A stretch of DNA of 64,000 nucleotides from Yersinia pekkanenii (GCF_001152565.1 NZ_CQAZ01000013.1:51956-115955), one strand, 5' to 3'; shown: positions 34,054-45,473, counted from the first letter of the stretch. Notes: generated by a model from the letters alone, not told the origin. Translations and numbers: made by a program.

Positions 34054-34317
34054 TTACTTATAGACATCAGCATTGGCATCGAATTTCTTCTTCTCACGTT
34101 CGGCGATAATCACATAATATTTACCGCCCTTCTCGTCTGCCAGTTTTGACAGCTCTTCCTTCACATCCATTGGCGAGGTTGCCTCACCCGAGGTTGTGAT
34201 TGTGCCGATCTTCTCGTAATTCTTCGCTTCTTCTTTAGTAATTTCTTTAGCGGCCATCGCGCCGAAAGAAACCCCAGTCACCACCAGAGCTACAGCCAGA
34301 TTTCTCAATAAACTCAT
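34054..34317 (-). CDS. Small secreted YdgH/BhsA/McbA-like protein (DUF1471)
   Basis: 87 residues with a clear signal peptide (MSLLRNLAVALVVTGVSFGAMA, cleavage after AMA) and a mature part of about 65 residues with the DUF1471 pattern: IGTITTSGEATSPMDVKEELSKLADEKGGKYYVIIAER (in part). Members are periplasmic or surface stress and biofilm proteins; the exact paralogue cannot be named. GAGG lies upstream of the ATG. Stands alone between feoC and bioH. Confidence 0.85.
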   Translation of the reverse strand: MSLLRNLAVALVVTGVSFGAMAAKEITKEEAKNYEKIGTITTSGEATSPMDVKEELSKLADEKGGKYYVIIAEREKKKFDANADVYK

Positions 34318-34642
34318 ACCAAATACCTCGCAAGTTAATGGTTAATGCGTATAAAGATAGTTAAGCAAAACGAATGTGATATTTTTCTAATTCAGAGAGT
34401 TAGCTGATATGATGCAGTGCTATATGACAGCCTCACAACCCCAAAGATAACGCACTCAAATAAAGAGGTGGTTAACACCGCCACTGAGTCACGTCTGGTT
34501 TAACCTTCTTAATTATTAGTCATATTTGATATTTAGCTATTAAATGACCGATTAAATTCTATTGGCTTAACTTTTTAGCGCTTTTTTATTTATAGCAATC
34601 TTATTTATAACCATAAAGTCGGAGCACCTTGAGTGTCGGGTG
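34318..34642 (-). promoter_or_regulatory. Upstream region of the BhsA-like gene / end of bioH
   Basis: 325 bp, AT-rich, no ORF supported. It must hold the promoter of the small secreted gene. A 6-bp dyad AGCACC/GGTGCT (34623-34644) overlaps the bioH stop; it lacks a T-run, so it is a weak terminator candidate. Confidence 0.35.
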
Positions 34643-35419
34643 CTACCCCTTGTTCTGCTGCGAAAAATCCAGAATTAATTTTGAAAAATCATCAGGATGA
34701 GAAACAAATGGCGCATGGGCTGCCCCCTTCATCACCACCGACTGAGTCTGTGGCCAGCCGCTATCTAATAACGAAGCCACTTTGCGCGGTACCAGCCCAT
34801 CCAGATAACCATAAATACGCAGAAAGGGCAGAGTGCAATCTGCCAAAACTTGCCGTAAATCTGTGGTACGCAGAATTTCCAACCCGCCGGTTAGCACGTC
34901 TACCGCTGGCATTTGATGTTGCAGCACAACGGCTTTCAATAAACGGGCATCCTGCCGTGCGCTTTCAGTCCCTAGGGTTTGCAACGCCAGAAAACGTTCA
35001 ACGGTGCGCTGGAAATCGTCATTTAACTGTTGTTGAAACCCAGCTAATACTTCCGGTCTGATCCCCGGCCATTCATCATCGGCGGTAAAGCACGGAGAGG
35101 AAGAGACAGTTATCAGCCCATGGACACGCTCTGGAGCGCTCAAGGCTACCTGACTGGCCACCAACCCGCCCATTGACCAACCGAGCCATAAAGCCTGCTG
35201 CGGAGCCTGCTGCAACACGATTGTAGCCATATCAGACAACGTCATCGCACCAAAATCTTTGCTGCGCCCATAACCGGGGAGATCCACCAAATGCAGACGA
35301 AAATGCGGCGCGAGTCGATCAATGATGCAATGCCATACTCCGGCATTCAGCCCCCATCCGTGCAGTAGCACAAGATCGTAATCGCCCTCACCGCAGGTGT
35401 TCCAATAAAGTTGTTTCAT
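34643..35419 (-). CDS. bioH: Pimeloyl-ACP methyl ester carboxylesterase
   Basis: Cytoplasmic alpha/beta hydrolase that removes the methyl group from pimeloyl-ACP methyl ester, the gatekeeping step of biotin precursor synthesis. Oxyanion-hole [10 protein letters not shown], nucleophile Ser82 in GWSMGG, acid in YGYLDGLVP and His in [11 protein letters not shown]. 258 residues, full length. Divergent from gntX. Confidence 0.95.
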   Translation of the reverse strand: MKQLYWNTCGEGDYDLVLLHGWGLNAGVWHCIIDRLAPHFRLHLVDLPGYGRSKDFGAMTLSDMATIVLQQAPQQALWLGWSMGGLVASQVALSAPERVHGLITVSSSPCFTADDEWPGIRPEVLAGFQQQLNDDFQRTVERFLALQTLGTESARQDARLLKAVVLQHQMPAVDVLTGGLEILRTTDLRQVLADCTLPFLRIYGYLDGLVPRKVASLLDSGWPQTQSVVMKGAAHAPFVSHPDDFSKLILDFSQQNKG

Positions 35420-35515
35420 ACGTTAATATCCTGACCAATCCGTGCTAACAGCCATGTCAGGCATTTTGCAGGATTCAATTGTTTAGTGGAAACGTTGTTT
35501 TATGGAAATAGAGCA

Positions 35516-35641
35516 TATAGCCAAAGTCATTGGAGTTTCAGGTAGGTGGCAAGTGAACGAGTCCCGATGAGCTTACATCAGTAAGTGATTCGGGTGAGTG
35601 AGCACAGCCAACACCCCTGTGGCTTCAAGAACGAAGAATAT
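35516..35641 (+). repeat. ERIC element upstream of gntX
   Basis: About 126 bp in forward orientation with core GCTTACATCAGTAAGTGA and GGGTGAGTGAGCACAGCC. It occupies the bioH-gntX divergent gap and ends 15 bp before the gntX start; the gntX ribosome-binding sequence (AAGGAAG) lies just outside it. Confidence 0.9.
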
Positions 35642-35656
35642 TCAAGGAAGATAAAC

Positions 35657-36340
35657 ATGCTAACAATCGTCAGCCGGTGCTGGCTATGCCAGCAGCCGCT
35701 ATATCATCCATGGCATGGTATCTGTTGTTACTGCCGCCGCCATATCCCTGAGTTACCGCACTGTTGCCCTCGCTGCGGTTTGCCCTGTAGCAACACCATT
35801 TTGCCTTGTGGCCGCTGCCTTATCAAACCGCCACGTTGGAGTAGCATCATCTTTGTCAGTGATTACGTTCCTCCCTTGAATGGGTTGATAAAAAAGCTAA
35901 AATTTAATGGCACTGCGCAACTGGCCTCCGTACTGGCTCGTTTATTGTTGCTGCGCTGGCTTGATGCCTGGCGTCACTGTCAGGTTCTCAAACCGGAAAG
36001 GATCATCAGTGTCCCCTTACATCGCTGGCGCTGCTGGCGGCGCGGTTATAACCAGACAGATCTATTAGCGCGGCCATTAGCACACTGGCTTGGTTGCCAC
36101 TACAGCAATATGACCTTACAACGCATACGGGCGACATCGCCTCAGCAGCAATTGGGTGCCACGGCGCGACGTAAAAATCTGCGCGGAGTTTTTTGCTGCA
36201 TGGAGTCTATTCGTGGTCAACATATTGCCCTACTGGATGATGTAGTGACTACTGGCAGTACGCTGAATGAGATTGCCAATCTGCTATGGGCCGAGGGGAT
36301 TGCTTCATTACAGGTCTGGTGTATCTGCCGAACCTTGTAG
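35657..36340 (+). CDS. gntX: GntX/ComF family phosphoribosyltransferase-like protein
   Basis: Linked in E. coli to use of DNA as a nutrient (YhgH). N-terminal zinc-ribbon cysteines (CWLCQQPL, CCYCRRH, CCPRCGLPC, LPCGRC) and a C-terminal PRTase-like motif LLDDVVTTGSTLNEIA (about residues 193-208). ATG at 35657 has AAGGAAG 6 bases upstream; 24 in-frame codons before it run into the ERIC repeat and are rejected. 227 residues. Of interest beside the hof uptake-like genes in the same window. Confidence 0.9.
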   Translation: MLTIVSRCWLCQQPLYHPWHGICCYCRRHIPELPHCCPRCGLPCSNTILPCGRCLIKPPRWSSIIFVSDYVPPLNGLIKKLKFNGTAQLASVLARLLLLRWLDAWRHCQVLKPERIISVPLHRWRCWRRGYNQTDLLARPLAHWLGCHYSNMTLQRIRATSPQQQLGATARRKNLRGVFCCMESIRGQHIALLDDVVTTGSTLNEIANLLWAEGIASLQVWCICRTL

Positions 36341-36399
36341 TCACCCTAACAATGGGCGTATTATAACCGACAAGAACAGTCAACTATTGAGCAGATGCC

Positions 36400-36975
36400 A
36401 TGATCACAATAACAGACGCAGCACAATCTCATTTTGCCAAACTGTTGGCAAATCAAGAAGAAGGCACCCAAATCCGCGTATTTGTTATCAACCCCGGTAC
36501 GCCAACCGCTGAATGCGGCGTGTCTTACTGCCCACCGGATGCGGTTGAAGCAACAGATACCGAACTGAAATTCGAGCAGTTATCTGCCTATATTGATGAA
36601 TTGAGCAAACCGTATCTGGAAGACGCTGAAATCGATTTCGTCACTGACCAGTTAGGTTCTCAGCTAACCCTGAAAGCACCTAATGCCAAAATGCGCAAAG
36701 TGGACGACACTGCGCCGCTGATGGAACGGGTGGAATATGTTCTGCAATCGCAGATTAACCCACAATTGGCGGGCCACGGTGGCCGTGTAACATTGATGGA
36801 AATCACGCCGGATGCATTGGCTATTCTGCAATTTGGTGGCGGTTGTAACGGTTGCTCGATGGTCGATGTCACCCTGAAAGAAGGCATCGAGAAAGAACTG
36901 TTGCAGAAATTCCCAGAATTGAAGGGTGTGAGAGATTTGACCGAGCATCAGCGCGGCGAGCACTCCTACTACTGA
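36400..36975 (+). CDS. nfuA: Fe-S biogenesis scaffold NfuA
   Basis: Carries [4Fe-4S] clusters to targets under stress. N-terminal degenerate A-type domain ([16 protein letters not shown]) lacking its cysteines, C-terminal Nfu domain with Cys149-x2-Cys152 in [14 protein letters not shown]. 191 residues. The stop codon is followed at once by an ERIC copy. Confidence 0.97.
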   Translation: MITITDAAQSHFAKLLANQEEGTQIRVFVINPGTPTAECGVSYCPPDAVEATDTELKFEQLSAYIDELSKPYLEDAEIDFVTDQLGSQLTLKAPNAKMRKVDDTAPLMERVEYVLQSQINPQLAGHGGRVTLMEITPDALAILQFGGGCNGCSMVDVTLKEGIEKELLQKFPELKGVRDLTEHQRGEHSYY

Positions 36976-37103
36976 TTATCCTGCGTCCTTGGCGCTACAG
37001 CGGTGTTAGCTTCGCTCCCTCACCCGAATCACTGACTCAAGTCAGCTCATCGGGGTTTGTCCGCTTGCTGCCTTGCTGTAACACCAATGACTTTGGCTAC
37101 TAT
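36976..37103 (-). repeat. ERIC element, tandem copy A
   Basis: About 128 bp beginning at the base after the nfuA stop, in reverse orientation (GTTAGCTTCGCTCCCTCA, CACCCGAATCACTGACTCA). Its first 103 bases are identical to copy B, 145 bp downstream. Confidence 0.9.
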
Positions 37104-37120
37104 TAGACGGTTAACCAACC

Positions 37121-37248
37121 TTATCCTGCGTCCTTGGCGCTACAGCGGTGTTAGCTTCGCTCCCTCACCCGAATCACTGACTCAAGTCAGCTCATCGGGG
37201 TTTGTCCGCTTGCTGCCTTGCTGGAGCGCCAATGACTTTGAGTAATAT
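37121..37248 (-). repeat. ERIC element, tandem copy B
   Basis: Second copy in the same orientation, identical to copy A for about 103 bases and then diverging (GGAGCGCCAATGACTTTGAG here versus TAACACCAATGACTTTGGC in A). Seventeen bases separate the two. Confidence 0.9.
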
Positions 37249-37260
37249 CTTTCTTAATGT

Positions 37261-37370
37261 TGACAAAATCAGATGCCAAACAAAGGGGAAACGTGCCGTG
37301 GCGTAAGCCACCGGAGTGCCCCTAGGTGCGGTTACCCCTTGGTCCACGGACTTAATTGTTGATTTTGTCA
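37261..37370 (-). repeat. Palindromic intergenic repeat, copy 2
   Basis: 110 bp bounded by perfect 11-bp inverted repeats TGACAAAATCA (37261) and TGATTTTGTCA (37360). On the minus strand it contains CCGCACCTAGGGGCACTCC and hairpin GTGGC-TTAC-GCCAC, matching copy 1 at 2972-3095. No coding capacity; looks like a miniature inverted-repeat element. Confidence 0.8.
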
Positions 37371-37380
37371 TCACATTCAG

Positions 37381-37410
37381 AGGGGTTTATCCCCCCTTTT
37401 TTTGTTTTTT
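37381..37410 (+). terminator. Rho-independent terminator (plus strand)
   Basis: GGGG-TTTAT-CCCC followed by a long T-run (CTTTTTTTGTTTTTTT). It points rightward, so it would end transcripts from nfuA or from the repeats, 27 bp short of the malQ stop. Confidence 0.75.
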
Positions 37411-37436
37411 TACCCTTAACCTGAATCGTGCAGGTA

Positions 37437-39533
37437 TTAGCCCACCGAAACATTCTTGCGGCGCTTATCCAAATCCTTCAACAAGCGATTAACCTGGTCG
37501 TCAGCAAATATCTCTTCCAATGTCGCAGACAATTTACGCCGCCAGTTGGGATACTCATCGCTGGTACCGGGAATGTTTACCGGGGTCGCCATATCCAACC
37601 AGTCTTCCGGTTGCAACCCCAACAACGCACTCGCGCTGTCAGCAACATAACGCTGCAATCCCCGGTTGAGAACAGGGCTCATCGACAGTAATGATGCCTT
37701 GTGACCCACCTTCTTGGGCACACAATCATAATGATGTAAGCCTTCTAACAACCCTTGCTTAGCGCGCTCCCTATCAAGATAGAGCTGCTTCAACATCTGC
37801 TGGTCTGGGTATAACCCCAGTTTACTCCCCAAGGTCAGATCATCGCCTTGCCAATAGCCTCGTAAGGTCGGCAAATCATGGGTCGTAATCGTCGCCATCG
37901 CCTGTACCGGATAAGACTGTGGCGCCCGGAAAATATTCTCGCTGTCGTGCTCAAAATAGAGCACTTTGTAGGAATACACGCCACTGTCACGCAATTTGCC
38001 CACAATTTCTACCGGTACGGTGCCTAAGTCCTCACCAATAACCATGCAGTGATGACGCTGACTCTCCAGCGCCAAGATCGCCAGTAGGTCATCCACCGGA
38101 TATTTAACATAAGCCCCTTGATCGGCGGTATGCCCGTAAGGTATCCACCACAAACGCAATAACGCCATCACGTGGTCGATACGCAAAGCGCCACAACTGG
38201 TCATATTGGCGCGCAGCAAATCGATAAAAGGCTGATAGGCACGAGCGACCATCACGTGTGGGTCCATTGGTGGCAACCCCCAGTTCTGACCCAGTGGCCC
38301 TAAAATATCGGGCGGCGCACCCACCGAGGCTTTCAGGCAATATAACTCGCGGTCACACCATGTTTCAGCCCCCCCTTCCGCCACGCCCACCGCTAAATCA
38401 CGGTACAGGCCAATCGGCATTTTTCGCGTTTGGCTGGCGCGGAAACAGTCATCAAACTGACAAGCGGCCAGCCACTGCAACCACAGATAGAAAATCACGT
38501 CACTCGCGTGCTCACGGCAAAAATCAACCACCGCACTGCTATGCCCATCACGATATTCTGCTGGCCACACCGGCCAACCCCACATCATCGGGTCATTTTC
38601 ACTCAAATGGGTATGTAAGGCATCAAAAGCAGCTTGTTGATGTAGGCTGCGACCACCTTGCTCAACAAACTGGTGGAATGCCTGCACCCGCGCATCTTTT
38701 GCTTTACGGGCGGTAAACAGGGGAAACGCCAAACGCAAGGCAGTCAGTTTAAGCTGCATAACTTGCGGATAATCAACCCATTCGCTGGCCCGACTTGCCG
38801 CCAGCGCACGCTGGGTTTCGGGCTGATGCCACCAGGTCTGGGCCGCTTCGCTGTGCTGAAATTCATCCACGCTGTTTACGTCGATATAAATCACATTCAG
38901 CCAGCGCCTTGATGAGGGGCTGTAAGGGCTGGCACTTTGTGGATTTGCCGGATACAACGCATGGATTGGGTTAAGACCGATAAAGGCCCCACCGCGTTCC
39001 CCTACCTGCCCTAGCATCTGATTCAAGTCGCCAAAATCACCGATACCCCAGTTACGTTCGGAACGCAGGGTATACAGTTGTACACAAGCGCCCCAAAGTT
39101 TTTTCCCCGCTAACAATGCATCCGGCTCATAGCAACGTTTCGGTGCCACAATAACCGAGCACTGCCACTGTTGTAAGCCTTGATCCATAATCAAACGGTG
39201 ATAACCCTGCGGCAGCGAAGCCGGTAATGTCAGCGTTTTTTTCGCACTGATACGCCCTTGATGCAGCTCACCTTTTTCGGTCTGTAATTGCCAGTGATAA
39301 TCACCAGAACCGGCCATTGGCAATTGCATCGGGCTGCCAAAAGTAAATACTTTCACCACGGGTAATGGGGCATTTCCTGCCTGGGTGTCCTGAGGCACAT
39401 GAGTGCGCCCCATTGCCGCCAACAACTGCTGCTTGGTTTCCGGTAAAATAGCCTGCGGCTTGCCATGAGCATTAATATAGCTGGCGGCTATCCCTGCCAG
39501 TGTCGCTGCTTGATCGAGCGATTTACGATCCAT
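37437..39533 (-). CDS. malQ: 4-alpha-glucanotransferase (amylomaltase)
   Basis: Disproportionates maltodextrins in the cytoplasm, releasing glucose. GH77 patterns: RSERNWGIGDFGDLNQM, ASPYSPSSRRWLNVIYID, the nucleophile region ALRIDHVMALLRLWW, the acid/base in VIGEDLGTVP and ATITTHDLPTLRGYW. 698 residues. Downstream partner of malP with a 12-bp gap. Confidence 0.97.
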   Translation of the reverse strand: MDRKSLDQAATLAGIAASYINAHGKPQAILPETKQQLLAAMGRTHVPQDTQAGNAPLPVVKVFTFGSPMQLPMAGSGDYHWQLQTEKGELHQGRISAKKTLTLPASLPQGYHRLIMDQGLQQWQCSVIVAPKRCYEPDALLAGKKLWGACVQLYTLRSERNWGIGDFGDLNQMLGQVGERGGAFIGLNPIHALYPANPQSASPYSPSSRRWLNVIYIDVNSVDEFQHSEAAQTWWHQPETQRALAASRASEWVDYPQVMQLKLTALRLAFPLFTARKAKDARVQAFHQFVEQGGRSLHQQAAFDALHTHLSENDPMMWGWPVWPAEYRDGHSSAVVDFCREHASDVIFYLWLQWLAACQFDDCFRASQTRKMPIGLYRDLAVGVAEGGAETWCDRELYCLKASVGAPPDILGPLGQNWGLPPMDPHVMVARAYQPFIDLLRANMTSCGALRIDHVMALLRLWWIPYGHTADQGAYVKYPVDDLLAILALESQRHHCMVIGEDLGTVPVEIVGKLRDSGVYSYKVLYFEHDSENIFRAPQSYPVQAMATITTHDLPTLRGYWQGDDLTLGSKLGLYPDQQMLKQLYLDRERAKQGLLEGLHHYDCVPKKVGHKASLLSMSPVLNRGLQRYVADSASALLGLQPEDWLDMATPVNIPGTSDEYPNWRRKLSATLEEIFADDQVNRLLKDLDKRRKNVSVG

Positions 39534-39545
39534 GCAGTCTTCTCC

Positions 39546-41951
39546 TTAACGTTTGGCTTGCCAGATGCGCAATTGATAATCGCGAATCGAGCGGTCAGAA
39601 CTGAACATCCCTACCCGAGCAGTGTTAAGAATGGTACGGCGGGTCCATTCATCCTTATCGCGGTACAAGGTGTCAATTTGCTTCTGTGCCTGACAATATG
39701 AGGCAAAATCAGCCAGTACCAGATAAGGGTCGCCCCCTTCCACCAGGCTATGCAACATCATGTCAAATGCGTGCTTATCACCTTGGCTGAATGCACCACT
39801 GGCCAATTCGTCCAGAATACTGTTCAGATGTGCGTCAGCTTTCAGATATTTCTGTGGCTTATAACCTTTAGCCAAAATAGCTTTTACTTGCGGAGCGGTA
39901 TTGCCAAAAATAAAGATATTCTCGTCACCCACTTGCTCGGCAATCTCAACATTAGCACCGTCCAGCGTACCAACCGTCAAAGCACCGTTCAGTGCCAGTT
40001 TCATATTACCCGTACCGGAAGCCTCTTTACCGGCAGTTGAAATCTGCTCAGAGATATCCGCTGCGGGGATCATCAGCTCCGCCACTGAAACACGATAATC
40101 CGGGATAAAGACTACTTTCAGCCGATCTTTAACCATCGGATCATTATTGATCTTGTCAGCTACCTGATTGATCGCATAAATAATGTTTTTGGCTAAATAG
40201 TAACCAGGTGCCGCTTTGGCGCCAAACAAGAATACGCGCGGTGCAATATCCAATGCTGGGTTGTCACGGATCTGGCGATACAGTGATAAAATATGCAACA
40301 GATTCAAATGCTGGCGCTTGTATTCATGCAACCGCTTAATCTGCACATCGAAGATGGCATCCGGATTAATCACCAGCCCCATAGTGCGTTTAACGTATTC
40401 AGCTAACTTAACTTTATTGTCATATTTGATCTGCTGATAGCGGTTGCGGAAAGTCTTATCTTCGGCATAAGGCTCTAGCCTGGCTAATGCATCCAGATCA
40501 TTGGCCCACTCTACCTTCAGCGTTTCATCAATCAGACTGGATAACGCTGGGTTACATTGCTTCAACCAACGACGCGGCGTAATACCATTGGTAACGTTGT
40601 GGAATTTATTTGGCCATAATTGATAGTATTCTGGGAACAAATCGTTGATAACCAGATCCGAGTGCAACTGCGCCACACCATTGACGGCAAAGCCGCTCAC
40701 CACACACAGATTGGCCATGCGTACCTGTTTATTGTGATGAACCGCCAGCTTGGCCCACACCGCGTCATCCCCTGGCCATTGTTTATCAACTACTTTTTTA
40801 AACTGGGTATTGATCTGTTTGATGATGACAAAATGACGCGGCAACAGGCTACGCACCAATTTTTCATCCCAACACTCAAGCGCTTCTGGCATCAAGGTGT
40901 GGTTGGTGTAAGCAAAGGTTTTGCTGGTAATTGCCCACGCGGCATCCCAACTTAGCTGATGCTCATCCAACAACACTCGCAGCATTTCAGGAATGGCGAT
41001 AGTCGGATGGGTATCATTCAGTTGAATCACTTCATAATCTGGCAATTCGGCCACTTTACGGCCAGCCAGATGGTGCTTACGTAAAATATCGGCGACCGAA
41101 CAGGCACATTGGAAATATTGTTGCATCAGGCGCAGACGTTTACCGGCCAGATGGTTATCGTTCGGATACAACACTTTAGTCAGTTTTTCTGCTTCAACGC
41201 CGTTTTGTTCTGCAAGCAGGAACTTACCGTCATTAAAGTTAGTTAAATCAAATGGATGCTGATGAGTTGCCTGCCATAGCCGCAAGGGTTGTGTTACCCC
41301 ATTACGAAAACCCAATACCGGTAAATCCCAGGCTTCGCCGCGCAAGGTGAACGCCGGACGCCATAACTGACGGCCATCAGCTTGCTTCTCTAGCTTGCCA
41401 CCAAAGCCGACATCAACCGCCAGTGCCGCATTGTGGCGAAACCATGGGTAGCTTTCGCGCTGCCAATTGTCCGGTGCTTCCTGCTGCTTGCATTCACTGA
41501 AAGATTGCCGAAACAGGCCATATTGATAGTTCAGCCCATAACCGGTGGCGGGCTGCTCAACCGTTGCCATAGAATCAAGGAAACAGGCCGCCAAACGCCC
41601 AAGCCCACCATTGCCCAGTGCGGGATCGGTTTCCTGCTCCAGTAAGTCACTTAGGTTAATCTGCTGCTCTGCCAGCAACGCCGCTACCTTGTCATACCAA
41701 CCCAGGTTAATCAGGTTATTTGCCGTTAATCGGCCGATTAAAAACTCCATCGAAATGTAATTAACATGACGCTGTACTTTTTGGGTTTTACCCGCTGCCG
41801 GTTGCGCAGACAACTGTTCGGCTAACGCCGCGCTAACCGCTTCCCACCACTGGTGTTGAGTCATTTGTTGAGCGGAAGTTAGGCCAAAGCGCTGCCACTG
41901 GCGGGTCAGTGCGGCCAGGAAATCGTCCTTTTTAAGCATAGGCTGTGACAT
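39546..41951 (-). CDS. malP: Maltodextrin phosphorylase
   Basis: GT35 phosphorylase releasing glucose-1-P from maltodextrins. Patterns: [31 protein letters not shown] [13 protein letters not shown], and the pyridoxal-phosphate site [28 protein letters not shown] (in part), with the Lys in place. N-terminus [11 protein letters not shown] resembles E. coli MalP; ribosome-binding sequence before it is poor. 801 residues. Paralogue of glgP at 49727. Confidence 0.97.
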   Translation of the reverse strand: MSQPMLKKDDFLAALTRQWQRFGLTSAQQMTQHQWWEAVSAALAEQLSAQPAAGKTQKVQRHVNYISMEFLIGRLTANNLINLGWYDKVAALLAEQQINLSDLLEQETDPALGNGGLGRLAACFLDSMATVEQPATGYGLNYQYGLFRQSFSECKQQEAPDNWQRESYPWFRHNAALAVDVGFGGKLEKQADGRQLWRPAFTLRGEAWDLPVLGFRNGVTQPLRLWQATHQHPFDLTNFNDGKFLLAEQNGVEAEKLTKVLYPNDNHLAGKRLRLMQQYFQCACSVADILRKHHLAGRKVAELPDYEVIQLNDTHPTIAIPEMLRVLLDEHQLSWDAAWAITSKTFAYTNHTLMPEALECWDEKLVRSLLPRHFVIIKQINTQFKKVVDKQWPGDDAVWAKLAVHHNKQVRMANLCVVSGFAVNGVAQLHSDLVINDLFPEYYQLWPNKFHNVTNGITPRRWLKQCNPALSSLIDETLKVEWANDLDALARLEPYAEDKTFRNRYQQIKYDNKVKLAEYVKRTMGLVINPDAIFDVQIKRLHEYKRQHLNLLHILSLYRQIRDNPALDIAPRVFLFGAKAAPGYYLAKNIIYAINQVADKINNDPMVKDRLKVVFIPDYRVSVAELMIPAADISEQISTAGKEASGTGNMKLALNGALTVGTLDGANVEIAEQVGDENIFIFGNTAPQVKAILAKGYKPQKYLKADAHLNSILDELASGAFSQGDKHAFDMMLHSLVEGGDPYLVLADFASYCQAQKQIDTLYRDKDEWTRRTILNTARVGMFSSDRSIRDYQLRIWQAKR

Positions 41952-42269
41952 AGGGAGGTCTCTATCCTGTCAGTTGGGTAATTTTACCCTTATCCTGCCA
42001 ATGAGAACTGACAAGAGCATCATCCTGCCGGGGGATTAGCTGGGGATGAGTCGCAGGGCGTAGCTAAAATTGTGATCGGGTGCAACTTACAGCCACATGA
42101 AACATTAACACTATTGCAATAGTATGGCGGTTATCAGACCTTAGCAGCGATGATTAATTACGAGGCTAAAAATAATTACTCTTATGAATGCCTGTAACGA
42201 CTCTTTACCAATGGATATGTTAGCCGCAGGGAATTCTTCTAACCGGATATTTTTTAAACCGGACACAGC
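41952..42269. promoter_or_regulatory. malPQ-malT divergent control region
   Basis: 318 bp without genes. Two MalT-box-like direct repeats are at 42031-42051. TGTGA at 42071 could be half a CRP site, but its second half (GCAAC) is poor. Start of malT transcript not located. Confidence 0.5.
42031..42051 (+). promoter_or_regulatory. Two MalT-box-like sites
   Basis: GGGGATTAGC (42031) and GGGGATGAGT (42042), 11 bp apart, match the MalT consensus GGGGA(T/G)GAGG at 8 and 9 of 10 positions. They lie about 80-100 bp upstream of malP, where activation of malPQ by MalT is expected. Confidence 0.6.
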
Positions 42270-44981
42270 ATGCTGATCCCATCAAAATTAAGCCGCCCGG
42301 TACGGCTGCAAAATACCGTGATACGCGACCGCCTACTGGTGAAATTATCTGGTGTGGCGAATTATCGTCTGACATTAATAAATTGCCCAGCTGGGTACGG
42401 TAAAACCACGTTAATCGCCCAATGGGCAGCCGACCAATCCAGTCTTGGTTGGTATTCTCTGGATGAAAGTGACAATCAGACCGAGCGTTTTGCCACCTAT
42501 CTGATCGCGGCAGTACAGTTAGCGACCGGTGGCCATTGCAGTAAAAGTGAAGCTCTCAGCCAAAAGCATCAATACGCCAATCTTCCAGCGCTGTTCGCGC
42601 AATTATTTATCGAACTGTCCGATTGGGACGGCCCACTCTATCTGGTTATCGATGATTATCATCTGATTACCAATGACGCTATTCATGAAGCCATGCGTTT
42701 CTTTCTGCGCCATCAGCCAGAAAATCTGACCCTGATCCTGCTGTCCCGTACTTTGCCACCATTAGGTATCGCTAACTTACGGGTACGTGACCAGTTGCTG
42801 GAGTTAGGGATGCAGCAATTGGCGTTTAATCATCAGGAAGCTCAGCAATTCTTCGATTGTCGTTTGTCCGTACCATTGGAACAAGGTGATAGCAGCCGCC
42901 TGTGTGATGAGGTTGAAGGCTGGGCCACTGCATTGCAACTGATCGCACTGTCATCGCGTCAGCCAAATTCCTCAGCACAAAAATCAGCAAAACGTCTGGC
43001 CGGGTTGAATGCCAGTCATTTATCAGACTATCTGGTGGATGAAGTATTAGATCAGGTTGATAGCAATGCCCGCGCCTTCCTGCTGCGCTGCTCGGTATTA
43101 CGATCCATGAATGACGCCCTGATTGTGCGTCTGACCGGTGAAGATAACGGCCAGCAGCGGTTGGAGGAGTTAGAGCGGCAAGGGCTATTTATTCACCGCA
43201 TGGATGACACCGGTGAATGGTTCTGTTTCCATCCCTTATTTGCCACTTTTCTGCGCCAACGCTGCCAGTGGGAATTAGCGCTGGAGCTGCCGGAACTGCA
43301 TCACGCGGCGGCTGAGGGCTGGATGGCACTGGGTTACCCGGCGGAAGCTATCCACCACGCTTTGGCGGCGGGTGACGTCGGTATGCTACGCGATATTTTG
43401 CTGCAACATGCCTGGACGCTGTTTAACCACAGTGAGTTGGCGCTACTGGAGCAATGTCTGGTGGCCCTGCCCTATGCGTTATTAGTCCAAAATCCAGAGC
43501 TGGCACTGCTGCAAGCCTGGCTGGCACAGAGCCAACACCGCTATGGTGAGGTCAATACTCTGCTCGAACGGGCCGAAATGGCGATGCAGGAACGTAAAAT
43601 TCCTATTAATGAAATTTTGCGGGCAGAATTCAATGCACTGCGTGCTCAGGTGGCTATCAATGCCGGTAAGCCGGATGAAGCCGAAAAACTGGCAACCGAT
43701 GCCCTGAAATACTTACCAATGGCGAACTTTTACAGCCGTATTGTGGCAACGTCAGTCACCGGTGAAGTGCATCATTGCAAAGGGGAACTGAGCCGTGCGC
43801 TGCCAATGATGCAGCAAACCGAGCAAATGGCGCGCCGTCACGAAGCCTATCATTGTGCTTTATGGGCGTTATTGCAACAGAGCGAAATTCTGATTGCGCA
43901 GGGTTTCCTACAAGCGGCCTATGAAACGCAAGATAAAGCCTTTGAATTGGTTCATGAACAGCATCTTGAACAGTTGCCGATGCATGAATTCCTACTGCGT
44001 ATTCGCTCTCAGATTTTATGGTCGTGGTCACGGCTGGATGAAGCAGAAGAAGCGGCACGTAAAGGTATCGAAATCCTGGTCAACTACCAGCCACAGCAGC
44101 AATTACAGTGTCTGGCGATGCTGGCAAAATGCTCACTGGCACGTGGGGATCTGGATAACGCCAATATGTATATTCAGCGTTGCGAGGCCCTGCAACACGG
44201 CAGCCAATATCATCTCGACTGGATAACCAATGCTGATAAGCCACGGGTTATTCACTGGCAGATGACCGGAGATAAAGTCGCCGCCGCAAATTGGCTGCGT
44301 CAGGCAGAAAAACCGGGGATGGCCGATAACCACTTCTTACAGGGTCAGTGGCGCAATATTGCCCGAATACAGATTATGTTAGGGCGCTTTAATGAAGCGG
44401 AAGTGGTATTGGACGAGCTTAATGAGAATGCCCGCCGCTTGCGTTTAACCAGCGATCTTAATCGTAATCTGTTGTTAAGTAATACTCTTTACTGGCAAAC
44501 CGAGCGTAAAAGCGAGGCGCAGAAAGCGCTGATTGAATCGCTGTCGTTAGCCAATCGCACCGGTTTTATCAGCCATTTCGTAATCGAAGGTGAGGCGATG
44601 GCACAGCAGTTGCGCCAACTGATTCAACTTAATGCGCTACCTGAATTAGAACAGCATCGTGCTCAGCGGATCCTCAAAGATATTAACCAGCACCATCGGC
44701 ACAAATTCGCCCATTTCGATGAGATATTCGTCGATAAACTGCTGACCCACCCGCAAGTGCCTGAACTGATCCGCACCAGCCCGTTAACGCAACGTGAATG
44801 GCAGGTTTTAGGGCTGATTTATTCTGGCTACAGTAATGATCAAATAGCCGGTGAGCTGGAGGTCGCGGCCACCACCATTAAAACTCATATCCGTAATTTG
44901 TATCAAAAACTCGGCGTCGCCCACCGGCAGGAAGCAGTACAACAGGCGCAGCGTTTATTACAAATGATGGGATATGTTTAA
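42270..44981 (+). CDS. malT: MalT, ATP/maltotriose-dependent activator of the maltose regulon
   Basis: STAND-class regulator. Walker A is AGYGKTT (residues 41-47), Walker B region [12 protein letters not shown]-type and winged-helix parts follow, a long superhelical repeat region (about 440-800) binds inducer, and a LuxR-type HTH ends the protein ([39 protein letters not shown]). 903 residues, full length. Confidence 0.97.
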   Translation: MLIPSKLSRPVRLQNTVIRDRLLVKLSGVANYRLTLINCPAGYGKTTLIAQWAADQSSLGWYSLDESDNQTERFATYLIAAVQLATGGHCSKSEALSQKHQYANLPALFAQLFIELSDWDGPLYLVIDDYHLITNDAIHEAMRFFLRHQPENLTLILLSRTLPPLGIANLRVRDQLLELGMQQLAFNHQEAQQFFDCRLSVPLEQGDSSRLCDEVEGWATALQLIALSSRQPNSSAQKSAKRLAGLNASHLSDYLVDEVLDQVDSNARAFLLRCSVLRSMNDALIVRLTGEDNGQQRLEELERQGLFIHRMDDTGEWFCFHPLFATFLRQRCQWELALELPELHHAAAEGWMALGYPAEAIHHALAAGDVGMLRDILLQHAWTLFNHSELALLEQCLVALPYALLVQNPELALLQAWLAQSQHRYGEVNTLLERAEMAMQERKIPINEILRAEFNALRAQVAINAGKPDEAEKLATDALKYLPMANFYSRIVATSVTGEVHHCKGELSRALPMMQQTEQMARRHEAYHCALWALLQQSEILIAQGFLQAAYETQDKAFELVHEQHLEQLPMHEFLLRIRSQILWSWSRLDEAEEAARKGIEILVNYQPQQQLQCLAMLAKCSLARGDLDNANMYIQRCEALQHGSQYHLDWITNADKPRVIHWQMTGDKVAAANWLRQAEKPGMADNHFLQGQWRNIARIQIMLGRFNEAEVVLDELNENARRLRLTSDLNRNLLLSNTLYWQTERKSEAQKALIESLSLANRTGFISHFVIEGEAMAQQLRQLIQLNALPELEQHRAQRILKDINQHHRHKFAHFDEIFVDKLLTHPQVPELIRTSPLTQREWQVLGLIYSGYSNDQIAGELEVAATTIKTHIRNLYQKLGVAHRQEAVQQAQRLLQMMGYV

Positions 44982-45146
44982 TATTCAACCTATAACGGCG
45001 TCAACGCGGTGGTTACCCTAATTGAAAGTACCCTACCGTACAAAATAACATTACATACTGTCTGGTCTTTGTCAGGTAAAAAATGATTATAATCACGAAT
45101 CTGAATTTTTATTCCCCCGAACTCACGTTGTAAGGCAGACAGTCGT

Positions 45147-45473
45147 ATGGAACAGTTTGAAACAATCAGTATCGAGCAGGCTTATACTCGCCTGAAAGAA
45201 AGCAAAACGGTTTTGGTTGATATCCGAGATCCACAAAGTTATGAAGCGGCTCATGCACCAGAGGCGTTCCATTTGACCAATGACAGCCTGCATACCTTTA
45301 TGCAACAAACTGATTTTGAACAACCGGTGATGGTCATGTGCTACCACGGTAACAGCAGCAAAGGCGCGGCGCAGTATTTGCTCCAGCAAGGTTTTGAGGC
45401 GGTTTACAGCATTGATGGTGGTTTTGAAGCCTGGGCCAGACATTATCCGCAAGAGGTGCTGCGCGCCGGTTAG
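45147..45473 (+). CDS. glpE: Thiosulfate sulfurtransferase GlpE (single-domain rhodanese)
   Basis: Transfers sulfur from thiosulfate to an acceptor such as thioredoxin. Active-site Cys65 lies in [10 protein letters not shown]. 108 residues. AAGGCAG stands upstream of the ATG. First of glpE-glpG-glpR. Confidence 0.96.
   Translation: MEQFETISIEQAYTRLKESKTVLVDIRDPQSYEAAHAPEAFHLTNDSLHTFMQQTDFEQPVMVMCYHGNSSKGAAQYLLQQGFEAVYSIDGGFEAWARHYPQEVLRAG

Noticed and set aside
36976..37248. CRISPR-like pair of repeats
   Set aside because: Only two copies, each about 128 bp and palindromic with ERIC core sequence; no short spacer pattern.
42071..42092. CRP site before malT
   Set aside because: TGTGA is present but the second half-site (GCAAC) does not match TCACA.
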